64,000 nucleotides of DNA, taken from Williamsia sterculiae (GTDB lineage: Bacteria > Actinomycetota > Actinomycetes > Mycobacteriales > Mycobacteriaceae). The translations under genes and the position numbers were made by a program. The stretch is from positions 496,001 through 560,000 of the forward strand of contig NZ_FTNT01000001.1 of the NCBI RefSeq assembly GCF_900156495.1. The letters run 5' to 3'. Each line of letters begins with the position of its first letter. The stretch's first letter is position 1. Below, one piece after another: positions 8,310 through 16,249 of the stretch. The notes under the pieces are model-generated. The model worked only from the letters and a program-made list of their open reading frames with translations, was not told the origin of the DNA and did no database searches.

Positions 8310-10469
8310 CTACCGGTTCAGCGCCGCGACCAGTCGCGCGAACCGCTCGTTGTCGGCGAGATCCTCCACCAGAACCGCGGCGCCGTGATCGTCGGCCAAC
8401 GGGATCTGCCAGTTGGGGTACTGCGACGAGTCGGTGCCCGGCTGGTTCTGGATGCGGTACTCGCCCACGGCGTCCACCAGCGCCACCCCGATCAGCGCCG
8501 ACGGGGTCTCCGCCACCAGCGCGTGCAGGGCATCGACGATGTCCTCGGAGGACGGATCGTCGGGCACCAGCCCCCGCTGCGTCGCCAACGCGACCACCGC
8601 GTCGCGTTCTTCCGCGTCGGCGAGACGCTCCTCCTCCTCGCTGCGGGTGAGTAGTCCGAGTTCGGAACGCACCCGGATGTGTTCACCGGCAAGGTATCCT
8701 GCCGTCGGCGGTAGATCGTGGGTGTTGACCGACGTCAGACACAGCCGCCGATAGTCGTCCGGTGGGACGGGGCCGTCGGGAGTCTGCTCGAACCACAGGA
8801 TGGACGTTCCGAGCACCCCGCGCGAGGTCAGATACTCCTGCACGATCGGTTCGAAGACACCCAGATCCTCGCCGACGACCACGGCACCCGCGCGTTCCGC
8901 CTCCAACACCAGGATGCCGATGAGGGCCTCGTGGTCGTACCGCACGTAGGTTCCGGCGGCAGCGGATTCACCTTCCGGGATCCACCACAGCCGAAACAGT
9001 CCGAGGATGTGATCGATACGAAGTCCGCCGGCATGCCGCAACACCGTGCGCAGCATGTCGCGATACGGGCGGTAACCCCGCTCGGCCAGATGCCATGGGT
9101 GCCAGGGTGGTTGGCTCCAGTCCTGACCCTGCTGATTGAAACCGTCGGGTGGCGCACCCACCGTCGCGCCGGTGGCGAGCGCGTCACCGAGGGTCCAGAC
9201 GTCCGCGCCGGTGCGCTGCACCCCGACAGCGAGGTCGTGCATGATCCCGATGTCCATACCCGCGTCGAGGGCGGCGCGTTGCGCGGCCTCGAGCTGCTGA
9301 TCGCAGATCCATTGCAGCCAGCAGTGGAACGAGATCCGATCGGCCAGCTCGACGCGCGCCGCGCCCAGTTGATCCGGGTGCGCAAGGAGATCCTGCCACT
9401 GCGCATCCTCTGGCTCTAGTCGTTCGGCGAGTGCGCACCAGGTGGCGAACTCCACCAGCCCGTCACCCTCGCGGGTCAGGTAGTCGTCCAGCGCGACCTG
9501 CCGGGTGGGACTCAACGGAACCCCGAAGATCTTCTCCAGCACCGACAACTTCTCCCGGTACGACCGGTTGCGACGGATGCGGTCGGTCTTGACGTTGGCC
9601 CGGTCGAAGCGGTGCGCCGACTTGCGCAGCGAGCGGTAGTCGGCGGTCGGCAGGTGTGCGACCTCCGGGATGTCCTCCACCCGGATGTAGAGCGGGTTGA
9701 CGAAGCGGCGGGTGGTCGGCAGATACGGCGACGACTCGACCGGCGGCCTCGGCTGTGCCGCATGCAGCGGATTCACCTGCACGAAGTCGGCGCCGTGGTG
9801 GGCGCCGGCGACGGTTGCGATGTCGGCAAGATCCTGGAGATCACCCACCCCCCACGAGCGCCGCGAACGGATCGAGTACAACTGCGTCGCCAATCCCCAG
9901 CGCTGCCCGCTCAGGCGCTCCACGGTGTCGAGGCGTGCGGGGGTGACCGCGAGGTCGCATTCGGCGTCGAGTTCGGGTCGCCCCGGTATCTCGGCGCGGA
10001 TGACGTGCCAGCCGGTGGGCAGGTCGGCCGGCAGGGCGAAGGTGGCCTCGCCGACCAACGCGCCGTCCACCTCACGCGGGTCAACCCACACGTTCAGTTG
10101 CGTGGCGTCCGCCTCGTCGCCGTTCTCGGTGACCACGGTGACCCGCAACGGTTCACCGTGCGGGACGTGGACGGGGATGCGGGTCTCGGTGCCGGCGACA
10201 CCGACCACCACCGGCGGCAGCCGACGGCGCCAGGGATCCAGCTCCCGGTCGACCAGGGCCACCGCGATCTCCTCGTCGGTGTCGGCGGCGACCCCCAACG
10301 CGCCCAGCACCTTACGCAGGGTGTCCGGAGCCACTTCGTAATGCTTCTCACCCCAGCCGATGTACTCGGTGGCGACCCCGCAGCGGTGGGCCAACTCGAG
10401 CAGCGGGCCCGGCACACCATCGCTGTGGGAGGCGGTCTCTGGGGTGTCCGGCTGCGCGTCGTTGCTCAC
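8310..10469 (-). CDS. malQ: 4-alpha-glucanotransferase (amylomaltase, GH77)
   Basis: About 719 residues from GTG 10469; TTG 10475 is the alternative and neither has a clear Shine-Dalgarno. GH77 catalytic residues are visible: nucleophile Asp near 486 in GLRIDHILGL, acid/base Glu near 534 in VVGEDLGVFEP, and Asp near 585 in SVNTHDLPP. The long N-terminal extension of about 190 residues is usual for actinobacterial MalQ. It transfers alpha-1,4-glucan segments during maltodextrin and glycogen metabolism. A 90-residue membrane protein is encoded 55 bp upstream on the same strand. Confidence 0.95.
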   Translation of the reverse strand: MSNDAQPDTPETASHSDGVPGPLLELAHRCGVATEYIGWGEKHYEVAPDTLRKVLGALGVAADTDEEIAVALVDRELDPWRRRLPPVVVGVAGTETRIPVHVPHGEPLRVTVVTENGDEADATQLNVWVDPREVDGALVGEATFALPADLPTGWHVIRAEIPGRPELDAECDLAVTPARLDTVERLSGQRWGLATQLYSIRSRRSWGVGDLQDLADIATVAGAHHGADFVQVNPLHAAQPRPPVESSPYLPTTRRFVNPLYIRVEDIPEVAHLPTADYRSLRKSAHRFDRANVKTDRIRRNRSYREKLSVLEKIFGVPLSPTRQVALDDYLTREGDGLVEFATWCALAERLEPEDAQWQDLLAHPDQLGAARVELADRISFHCWLQWICDQQLEAAQRAALDAGMDIGIMHDLAVGVQRTGADVWTLGDALATGATVGAPPDGFNQQGQDWSQPPWHPWHLAERGYRPYRDMLRTVLRHAGGLRIDHILGLFRLWWIPEGESAAAGTYVRYDHEALIGILVLEAERAGAVVVGEDLGVFEPIVQEYLTSRGVLGTSILWFEQTPDGPVPPDDYRRLCLTSVNTHDLPPTAGYLAGEHIRVRSELGLLTRSEEEERLADAEERDAVVALATQRGLVPDDPSSEDIVDALHALVAETPSALIGVALVDAVGEYRIQNQPGTDSSQYPNWQIPLADDHGAAVLVEDLADNERFARLVAALNR

Positions 10470-10524
10470 CAGCAAATGGTGTCAGGTTTGGGGCGACGGT
10501 GCTGCGGGAAAGAATACGTCACGG

Positions 10525-10797
10525 TCACACCCGCCGACGTCGTCGCACCCACCAGAGCCGCACTCCGACCACCGCGACCGCCATCACGGAGATCAGGTCG
10601 GCCTGGGTGATCCCGTGGGTCGGGGTGAGCACCAGCAGCACCGCACCCTCCACCGGTTCGTTCACCGGCAGCCAGACCACCGCGAGCAGCAGGGTCACCG
10701 CGGCGGCGGTCACGCTCGGCCGGATCAGCGACCACAGGGTGCACAGGACCAGGAGCGCCAACACGGTGCCGACGAACGGGTAGGGGCCGTGGAGCAT
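10525..10797 (-). CDS. Small membrane protein upstream of malQ
   Basis: 90 residues from ATG 10797 (MLHGPYPFVGT...), with hydrophobic segments at about 8-22, 26-44 and 65-82 and a basic C-terminus RRRRRV. The open frame extends further upstream to 10932, but that part translates the palindromic element and menE tail and has no protein-like features, so I prefer 10797. Function unknown. It lies between menE and malQ on the same strand. Confidence 0.65.
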   Translation of the reverse strand: MLHGPYPFVGTVLALLVLCTLWSLIRPSVTAAAVTLLLAVVWLPVNEPVEGAVLLVLTPTHGITQADLISVMAVAVVGVRLWWVRRRRRV

Positions 10798-10858
10798 CGG
10801 ACCATTGTGCCCCGGTCGGCTGAGTGTTCCCTGATGAGAAGGGTGCCGGGGTCGGATC

Positions 10859-10918
10859 CGCACCAGTTCCAGCCATTCGCAGCCGCTACGGGCGGTGCGG
10901 ATCAGCGAAACGGCTGCG
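10859..10918. repeat. 60-bp nested palindromic element, copy E (overlaps the menE 3' end)
   Basis: Exactly 60 nt, starting CGCACCAGTT and ending GAAACGGCTGCG. It aligns column by column with copies A-D (for example GCA at columns 21-23 and GGTGCG at 36-41). The pairing differs: ATCCGCACC (10856-10864) pairs with GGTGCGGAT (10894-10902), and ATTCGCAGCCG (10875-10885) with CGGCTGCGAAT (10911-10921), giving two interlocked stems. The last codons and stop of menE fall inside the element. Confidence 0.75.
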
Positions 10919-12092
10919 AATAACCCGCCCACTGCGCCACCAGCGCCCGCCGATCCACTTTCCCGGGACCACGGCGCGGAAGCTCGGACACCACCAGGAC
11001 TTCGCGCGGGGCGGCCAGGCCACCGAGTCGGTCGGTCACGGTGGCGCGGACCGATTCGGTCGACGGTTCACCGCCCGCGGCGGCGACCACCGCGGCCACC
11101 ACCCGGGCACCCAACCGTGCGTCCGGCAGACCGACCACAGCACAGTCGGCGACCGCCGGATCGGAGAGGATCGCCGCCTCCACCACCTGCGGCACCACGG
11201 TCAATCCACCGGTGGAGATGGCCTCGTCGGCTCGCCCGACCACCGTGAGCACGCCGTCGTCCAGCCGGCCCAGGTCGTCGGTGCGGAACCGGCCGGGGTC
11301 GGCGAAGGCGGCGTGATCGGGCAGGTTGCGGTACCCCGATGCGACCACCGCACCGCCAAGCGACACCCGGCCCACCCCGTCGGCGTCCGGGGACAGGATC
11401 GTCACGTCCACCCCGTCGAGGGGGATGCCGTCGTACACCGACCCACCGCAGGTCTCGCTCATGCCGTAGGTCCGCACGATGGGGATACCGGTGGCGATCG
11501 CCCGCTCCCGCAGCGCGACCGGGGTGGCGGCCCCGCCGACCAACACGCCGTCGGTCTCGGCCAGTGCGGCGGTCGCTCGCGGATGGTCCAACACCTTGAT
11601 CAGTTGGGTGGGCACCAATGAGGTGTACCGCCGTGGTGCACCCATCCGTTCCAGCCCGGTGACCAGATCGTCGGGATCGAAGCCGACCGACACATCGATG
11701 ACCACCGGCTCGTACCCGGAGGCGATACTGCGCAACAGCACCTGTAGTCCGGCGATGTGATGCCCGGGGAGCGCGAGCAGCCAACCACCCGGACCGCCCA
11801 GGTGACGGTGGGTGGCGGTCGCCGATGCGCGCAGCGCCGTCGAGGTCAGCTGTGCCCCCTTCGGGGTCCCGGTGGTGCCCGACGTGGACACCACCATCGC
11901 GATGTCCGGGTCGATGTCGGTGTCCACGGCCATTGCGTCGGCCAGCCGTCGAGTCTCACCGGCGTCGTCGGCAGGTACCGGCAGGTGTGCGTCGCTGCCG
12001 TCGGCCACTCCGACCACGGCCTCGGCGAGGAAGTCGAGCGCGTCGAGCACCCGCTCACCGGGACCCAGGGGCAGCAGACGCAGGGTGCTCAG
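10902..12092 (-). CDS. menE: o-Succinylbenzoate-CoA ligase, probable CTG start
   Basis: 396 residues from CTG 12092. An adenylate-forming enzyme that activates o-succinylbenzoate with CoA for menaquinone synthesis. AMP-binding P-loop STSGTTGTPKG, then TYGMSET, RTDDLG, and the C-terminal catalytic lysine in GPGKVDRRAL are all present. The N-terminal sequence LSTLRLLPLGPGERVLDAL resembles the conserved start of actinobacterial MenE, and no ATG, GTG or TTG encodes it. The CTG overlaps the preceding TGA (CTGA), like the ATGA couplings seen elsewhere here. The next usable start, GTG 12050, would remove 14 residues. Synteny with M. tuberculosis Rv0542c supports the name. Confidence 0.9.
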   Translation of the reverse strand: MSTLRLLPLGPGERVLDALDFLAEAVVGVADGSDAHLPVPADDAGETRRLADAMAVDTDIDPDIAMVVSTSGTTGTPKGAQLTSTALRASATATHRHLGGPGGWLLALPGHHIAGLQVLLRSIASGYEPVVIDVSVGFDPDDLVTGLERMGAPRRYTSLVPTQLIKVLDHPRATAALAETDGVLVGGAATPVALRERAIATGIPIVRTYGMSETCGGSVYDGIPLDGVDVTILSPDADGVGRVSLGGAVVASGYRNLPDHAAFADPGRFRTDDLGRLDDGVLTVVGRADEAISTGGLTVVPQVVEAAILSDPAVADCAVVGLPDARLGARVVAAVVAAAGGEPSTESVRATVTDRLGGLAAPREVLVVSELPRRGPGKVDRRALVAQWAGYSQPFR

Positions 12093-12409
12093 TGGGGATC
12101 CTCGTCGTCGGGGCCGATCGCGAAGGTGCCGAGATGTGCCCGGACCCGAGCGATGTCCGATTCCGACGGCAGGTCGTCGGTGATCTCGGTGATCAGCACC
12201 CCGGCGTCGACCCGGGAGACGTCCTGGGGGTGGGTCAGATCCACGGCGCCGGAGGTGACGAGCCGTTTGCTCACCGCGGCGACCTCGTCGTCGGTCAGCT
12301 GTCTGCGGAGCAACGCGACCAACGGGACATAGTCGCCACGGGGGATACCGTCCGGGTAACCGGCCCGGAGCCACTCCACCACACGCTGCAGAAACTGCGG
12401 TCTGTCCAC
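12089..12409 (-). CDS. DUF3349 protein (first of a tandem pair)
   Basis: 106 residues from GTG 12409, preceded by a G-rich AGGGGG stretch. The first half (FLQRVVEWLRAGYPDGIPRGDYVPLVALLRRQLTDDEV) is clearly related to the neighbouring gene product (ILNWLRAGYPDGVPPKDYFPLLALLKRSLSPDQI). DUF3349 is a small helical actinobacterial family with known structures but no established function. Its stop overlaps the menE start. The two paralogues sit side by side between pitA and menE. Confidence 0.88.
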   Translation of the reverse strand: MDRPQFLQRVVEWLRAGYPDGIPRGDYVPLVALLRRQLTDDEVAAVSKRLVTSGAVDLTHPQDVSRVDAGVLITEITDDLPSESDIARVRAHLGTFAIGPDDEDPH

Positions 12410-12483
12410 GCCGCCCCCTCTCACCACGTCGATGCTAGACCGTGGTGGGAGAGGACGTGCTGTACGTCGAGGTGTGCAGCCTC

Positions 12484-12822
12484 TCAGGGGGTTTCCACCG
12501 CGAGCGGCCATCCGACGGCCGCGAGTCGCGCGGCCACCTGGTTGATGTCGGACTGCTCGGGTTCGTCCTCGATGACCTCGCTGATGGCCTTGCGGATCTG
12601 CTCTGCGGTGACCGGCTGGTCGGTGCCGTTGGCCATGAACAGGTTGAGGATGACGTCGGTGATCTGGTCCGGCGACAGCGACCGCTTCAGCAGAGCCAGC
12701 AGGGGGAAGTAGTCCTTGGGCGGGACGCCGTCGGGATAACCGGCCCGCAGCCAGTTCAGGATCGCCTCGAACTTGTTGGTGCCGTTGCCGTTGCCGGCGG
12801 CAGGGACGTTGTGGTCAGCCAT
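12484..12822 (-). CDS. DUF3349 protein (Rv0543c-like)
   Basis: 112 residues, acidic, with no signal or membrane segment. A DUF3349 core at about residues 18-65 is followed by a second predicted helical region with DEPEQSDINQVAARLAAVGWPL. Position between menE and the Rv0544c-like gene matches Rv0543c of M. tuberculosis. Six bases separate it from the upstream membrane-protein gene, so it is part of the pitA-to-menE run. Function unknown. Confidence 0.9.
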   Translation of the reverse strand: MADHNVPAAGNGNGTNKFEAILNWLRAGYPDGVPPKDYFPLLALLKRSLSPDQITDVILNLFMANGTDQPVTAEQIRKAISEVIEDEPEQSDINQVAARLAAVGWPLAVETP

Positions 12823-12828
12823 GGTTGC

Positions 12829-13113
12829 TCACTTCTTCGGGGCGAACGGGAAAAGGTTGACGTCGAAGTAGTGGTCGATGGTGTTCCGTGAGATCCACAG
12901 GATCGCCAGGACGATCACCGCCGCGATGAGGACGAACAGGGTCAGACCCGCGTACCGCACGACCGGGTTGCCCGCGTGGGTGGTGCCGTCGGCGTCGGCG
13001 TCACCGCCGCCTTCGGTGAAGAGCCGCAGACCCACCGCGAACAGCGCGGGCAGCCCGGCGCCGAGCACCAACCCGACGATCAGCACGCGGACGATTGCCT
13101 CGAATTCGTTCAT
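12829..13113 (-). CDS. Small membrane protein, Rv0544c-like
   Basis: 94 residues with two hydrophobic helices (about 8-28, VRVLIVGLVLGAGLPALFAVG, and 53-73, AGLTLFVLIAAVIVLAILWI) joined by an acidic Gly/Asp-rich loop. It lies 24 bp downstream of pitA and 6 bp upstream of a DUF3349 gene, as in the M. tuberculosis locus. The conserved position suggests a link to phosphate transport or menaquinone enzymes, but no function is established. Confidence 0.85.
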   Translation of the reverse strand: MNEFEAIVRVLIVGLVLGAGLPALFAVGLRLFTEGGGDADADGTTHAGNPVVRYAGLTLFVLIAAVIVLAILWISRNTIDHYFDVNLFPFAPKK

Positions 13114-13137
13114 GTCAGATTCAGTCCTTGTCTCGGA

Positions 13138-14358
13138 TCAGACCGACGCGGTGGGCGTGGTTTCGACGGCGTCCTCGGTCGGAACCACGCTGTTGGAGTT
13201 CTCGTCCCACTCGGCGTTGACGTTGTTGGAGTCCACCTTCTGCTGCTGTGCCTTCCAGAACATGGCTCCGGCCAGCACCAGCAGGATCGCGAAGATGGCG
13301 ATCGCGCCACCCGCACCACCGATGAGGTGCGCGATGTAGTAGGTGATCGCACCGACCACGCCGGCGGCCGGCAGGGTGATCACCCAGGCGACGACCATCC
13401 GGCCGGCGACGGCCCAACGCACCTTGGCACCCGGCTTGCCGACGCCCGAGCCGAGGATCGAGCCGGTGGCGACGTGGGTGGTCGAGAGAGCCATACCCGA
13501 CGCGCTGGAGGTCAGGATGATCGCGGCGGAGGACGCCTCGGCGGCCAGACCCTGCGGCGACTCGATCTCCACCAGACCCTTGCCCAGGGTGCGGATGACC
13601 CGCCAGCCGCCGATGTAGGTGCCGAGCGCAATGGCGCCTGCGCAGCTGAAGACCACCCAGAACGGCAGACCGTCCTTGACCGATTTCACACTGAGGTGAC
13701 CGGTGGTGATGAGCGCGAGCGCGATGACACCCATGGTCTTCTGCGCGTCACCGGTACCGTGCGACAGTGCGACCAGCGAGGCGGTGGCGATCTGGCCCCA
13801 GCGGAAGCCCTGCTCCTTACGGGCGCCGGTGACGCGCTTGGTGATCGCGTACACCAGCCAGGTGCCCGCGGCCGCGACGACGCCCGCGATGACCGGTGCC
13901 AGCACGGCCGGGACGAGGACCTTGTCCACGATGCCGTCCCAGTTCACGCCCGAGGTGCCGATCGCCGCGAGACCCGCGCCGATCAGGCCGCCGAACAGGG
14001 CGTGGGACGAGCTGGACGGCAGACCGAACAGCCAGGTGAGCAGGTTCCAGAGGATGCCCCCGATCAGGCCGGAGAAGATGATGATCATCCCCTCGGTGGC
14101 CGTGATGCCGGGGATCAGCGCACCGGACGAGCCCTGGATCTTCAGGACGTCCTTGGTGATGGTGGCGGCGACCTCGACCGAGAGGAACGCGCCGACGAGG
14201 TTCAGGATGCCGGCCAGTGCGACGGCGACCTTGGGCTTGAGGGCCCCTGTGGCGATGGACGTGGCCATCGCGTTTCCGGTGTCGTGGAATCCGTTGGTGA
14301 AGTCGAAACCGAGTGCTGTGATGACCAGCAACACGAGGATCAACATTTCTGCGCTCAT
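13138..14358 (-). CDS. pitA: Low-affinity inorganic phosphate transporter (PiT family)
   Basis: 406 residues from ATG 14358. The PHO4/PiT signature occurs twice: GFDFTNGFHDTGNAMATSI near the N-terminus and the matching LVALSHGTGDAQKTMGVIAL in the second half. About ten membrane helices can be traced. PiT proteins import phosphate, usually as a metal-phosphate complex, using a cation gradient. The order pitA, Rv0544c-like, DUF3349, menE matches mycobacteria. It is divergent from an F420-type oxidoreductase gene across a 235-bp region. Confidence 0.94.
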   Translation of the reverse strand: MSAEMLILVLLVITALGFDFTNGFHDTGNAMATSIATGALKPKVAVALAGILNLVGAFLSVEVAATITKDVLKIQGSSGALIPGITATEGMIIIFSGLIGGILWNLLTWLFGLPSSSSHALFGGLIGAGLAAIGTSGVNWDGIVDKVLVPAVLAPVIAGVVAAAGTWLVYAITKRVTGARKEQGFRWGQIATASLVALSHGTGDAQKTMGVIALALITTGHLSVKSVKDGLPFWVVFSCAGAIALGTYIGGWRVIRTLGKGLVEIESPQGLAAEASSAAIILTSSASGMALSTTHVATGSILGSGVGKPGAKVRWAVAGRMVVAWVITLPAAGVVGAITYYIAHLIGGAGGAIAIFAILLVLAGAMFWKAQQQKVDSNNVNAEWDENSNSVVPTEDAVETTPTASV

Positions 14359-14593
14359 GAGCACACATTCTGGGGTGCAGATACGCAAAAGTGGAAACCG
14401 TTGATCCGGACAAATCGGCCTGTGACCAGCGTGTTCGCGTCGAGTTCGGGGTTGTTCACCCAATGTTCATCTACCATCCTCGCGGCGTTGGCCGTACCCG
14501 CCCGAATCGCGACGACGGGAGGCCCGGAACAGGTGTGGCAGACTCCGGAATCGGAGTTGGCAGGACGATGGCGTCGGCGAGAGGAATGTGGTC

Positions 14594-15646
14594 ATGAAGG
14601 TCGGGATACCCATCAATTACGCGGGCGATTTCCGGGAGACGATCGACAATCTGATCGACTACGAGGCCGCCGGGGTGGACCGGGTGGTCGTTCCCGAGGC
14701 GTACAGCTTCGACGCCGTCTCGCAACTGGGATACATCGCCGCGCGCACCAAGACCATGGAGTTGGCCAGCGGCATCCTGCCGATGTTCTCGCGGACCCCC
14801 ACCAACATCGCGATGACCGCGGCGGGTCTGGACTACGTCAGCGGCGGTCGGATGGTGCTCGGCATCGGCGCCTCCGGGCCGCAGGTGATCGAGGGCTTCC
14901 ACGGCGTCAAGTACGACGCCCCGCTGGGTCGTGCCCGCGAGTACGCCGACATCTGCCGGTTGATCTGGCGCCGGGAGCGCAGTGACTACCAGGGCAAGTA
15001 CTACAAGCTGCCGCTCACCGAAGAAGACGGCGGCACCGGCCTCGGCAAGCCGCTGAAGATCATCAACCACCCCGTTCGTGACCGGATCCCGATGATGTTG
15101 GCCGCCATCGGGCCGAAGAACATCGAGCTGGCTGCCGAGAAGTTCGAGGAGTGGCAGCCGTTCCTGTTCCACCCCGACCACGTGGATGCTGCGTTCGGTG
15201 AGGCACTGGCCAAGGGTCGCGCCAAGCGCGACCCGGAGCTCGGCGAACTGGGGATAGTCGCCCAGACGGCGTTGCTGATCACCGAGGATCCGCAGGAGCA
15301 GGAAAACGCGAAGAACGGGGTACGTGCGCACCTCGCCCTGTACATCGGCGGTATGGGCGCGCGGGGCAAGAACTTCTACAACTCGCTGGTCACCCGGTAC
15401 GGCTACGTCGAGGAAGCCAAGACCATCCAGGACCTGTACCTCGACGGCAAGAAGGCGGAGGCGGCCGCCGCCGTTCCCGCAGATCTCGTCGACGCGTTGT
15501 CGCTGATCGGGCCGGAAGCGGTGGTCACCGAGCGCGCTGCCGCCTTCCGCGACTCCGGCATCACCGTGCTGCTGCTCGGCGCGGTCGCCGCGACCCACGA
15601 GCAGCGGCTGGCCGACGTGGCCCGCGTCAAAGAGCTCACCGCCTGA
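14594..15646 (+). CDS. LLM-class F420-dependent oxidoreductase
   Basis: 350 residues from ATG 14594, with AGAGGA 8 nt upstream; GTG 14588 is too close to that site. The TIM-barrel luciferase-like sequence (GDFRETIDNLIDYEAAGVDRVVVPEAYSFDAVSQLGYIAARTKTMEL, here quoted only to show the family; key parts are VVVPEAYSFDA and TPTNIAMTAAGLDYVSGGR) fits mycobacterial F420-dependent members. The likely cofactor is F420 rather than FMN, which is an inference. It is followed by a strong nested palindrome acting as a probable terminator. Substrate unknown. Confidence 0.85.
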   Translation: MKVGIPINYAGDFRETIDNLIDYEAAGVDRVVVPEAYSFDAVSQLGYIAARTKTMELASGILPMFSRTPTNIAMTAAGLDYVSGGRMVLGIGASGPQVIEGFHGVKYDAPLGRAREYADICRLIWRRERSDYQGKYYKLPLTEEDGGTGLGKPLKIINHPVRDRIPMMLAAIGPKNIELAAEKFEEWQPFLFHPDHVDAAFGEALAKGRAKRDPELGELGIVAQTALLITEDPQEQENAKNGVRAHLALYIGGMGARGKNFYNSLVTRYGYVEEAKTIQDLYLDGKKAEAAAAVPADLVDALSLIGPEAVVTERAAAFRDSGITVLLLGAVAATHEQRLADVARVKELTA

Positions 15647-15650
15647 CGAC

Positions 15651-15727
15651 GGCCCACTCGACGCAATCGAGGGCCCACTCGACGGGTTGAACCCGTCGAG
15701 TGGGCCTTTATCGGCGTCGAGTGGGCC
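15651..15727. repeat. 77-bp nested double palindrome with four copies of a 13-bp half-site
   Basis: GGCCCACTCGACG occurs at 15651-15663 and 15672-15684, and its reverse complement at 15694-15706 and 15715-15727. The layout is perfectly symmetric: 13-8-13-9-13-8-13. The inner pair extends to 17-nt arms. It begins 4 bp after the stop of the F420 oxidoreductase gene. Confidence 0.9.
15672..15710 (+). terminator. Probable intrinsic terminator after the F420 oxidoreductase gene
   Basis: Perfect 17-nt arms (15672-15688 and 15690-15706) with a one-base centre, so the real loop must open a few pairs, followed by TTTAT. It is the inner part of the 77-bp nested palindrome and sits 26 bp after the gene. 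Confidence 0.65.
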
Positions 15728-15814
15728 GTTGTCTCGCAGCGTCGGTGACGTCGTTACCGACCTGTTGTCGGGAAGGTGCTAACACCGACGAACGGCTGCA
15801 CAGATGTACCGGGT

Positions 15815-16240
15815 ATGACTGCTAGCGCATGCACAGGTACCGCAGAGCGTCGGTCACCCATCAGGTGGGTGGTGGGCGCGGCCATGATCGCTGTGATCGC
15901 CCTTCCCGTGACGGCGTGCTCCGACGACAGCACCACCGCTCCGTCGAGCTCCGTCTCCGCCTCCTCGGTGAGGAGTTCGCCGACTCCAACGGCCACGTCC
16001 ACCGTCGTCGACACCACCGCACGCGAACAGGCTGCCGACCCGGGACAGTCTGCCGGGGCCGGCCAGACCGGCGACGCGAACGTCCAGGGTCCCGGAGGCG
16101 CCGGGCAACCCGCCGGTGTCCGGGGCGACGGTGCGCAGAGGTGCACCGACCTGATCAACTACGCAGGCGACTCGCGATCCAATGCCGAGATCAACTCGAT
16201 CGGTGAGAGCACCGGTACCTGCCCGGACCCGATCAAGTAG
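15815..16240 (+). CDS. Small secreted lipoprotein of unknown function
   Basis: 141 residues from ATG 15815. A hydrophobic segment (VGAAMIAVIALP) ends in a lipobox VTAC, predicting lipidation of the cysteine and surface display. A Ser/Thr/Gly/Pro-rich low-complexity linker follows, then a short C-terminal region with two cysteines (RCTDLINYAGDSRSNAEIN and STGTCPDPIK) that could form a disulfide. It converges on menB, ending 9 bp away. I do not recognise a named family. Confidence 0.75.
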   Translation: MTASACTGTAERRSPIRWVVGAAMIAVIALPVTACSDDSTTAPSSSVSASSVRSSPTPTATSTVVDTTAREQAADPGQSAGAGQTGDANVQGPGGAGQPAGVRGDGAQRCTDLINYAGDSRSNAEINSIGESTGTCPDPIK

Positions 16241-16249
16241 CGACGGGCC

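Noticed and set aside
10797-10932. Longer start for the 90-residue membrane protein
   Set aside because: The extra 45 residues would be translated from the palindrome and the menE tail; ATG 10797 gives a coherent membrane protein.
12976-14985. 669-codon open frame on the plus strand across pitA
   Set aside because: It is antisense to pitA and its neighbour, then runs in the wrong frame into the F420 oxidoreductase gene; the composition is shadow-like.
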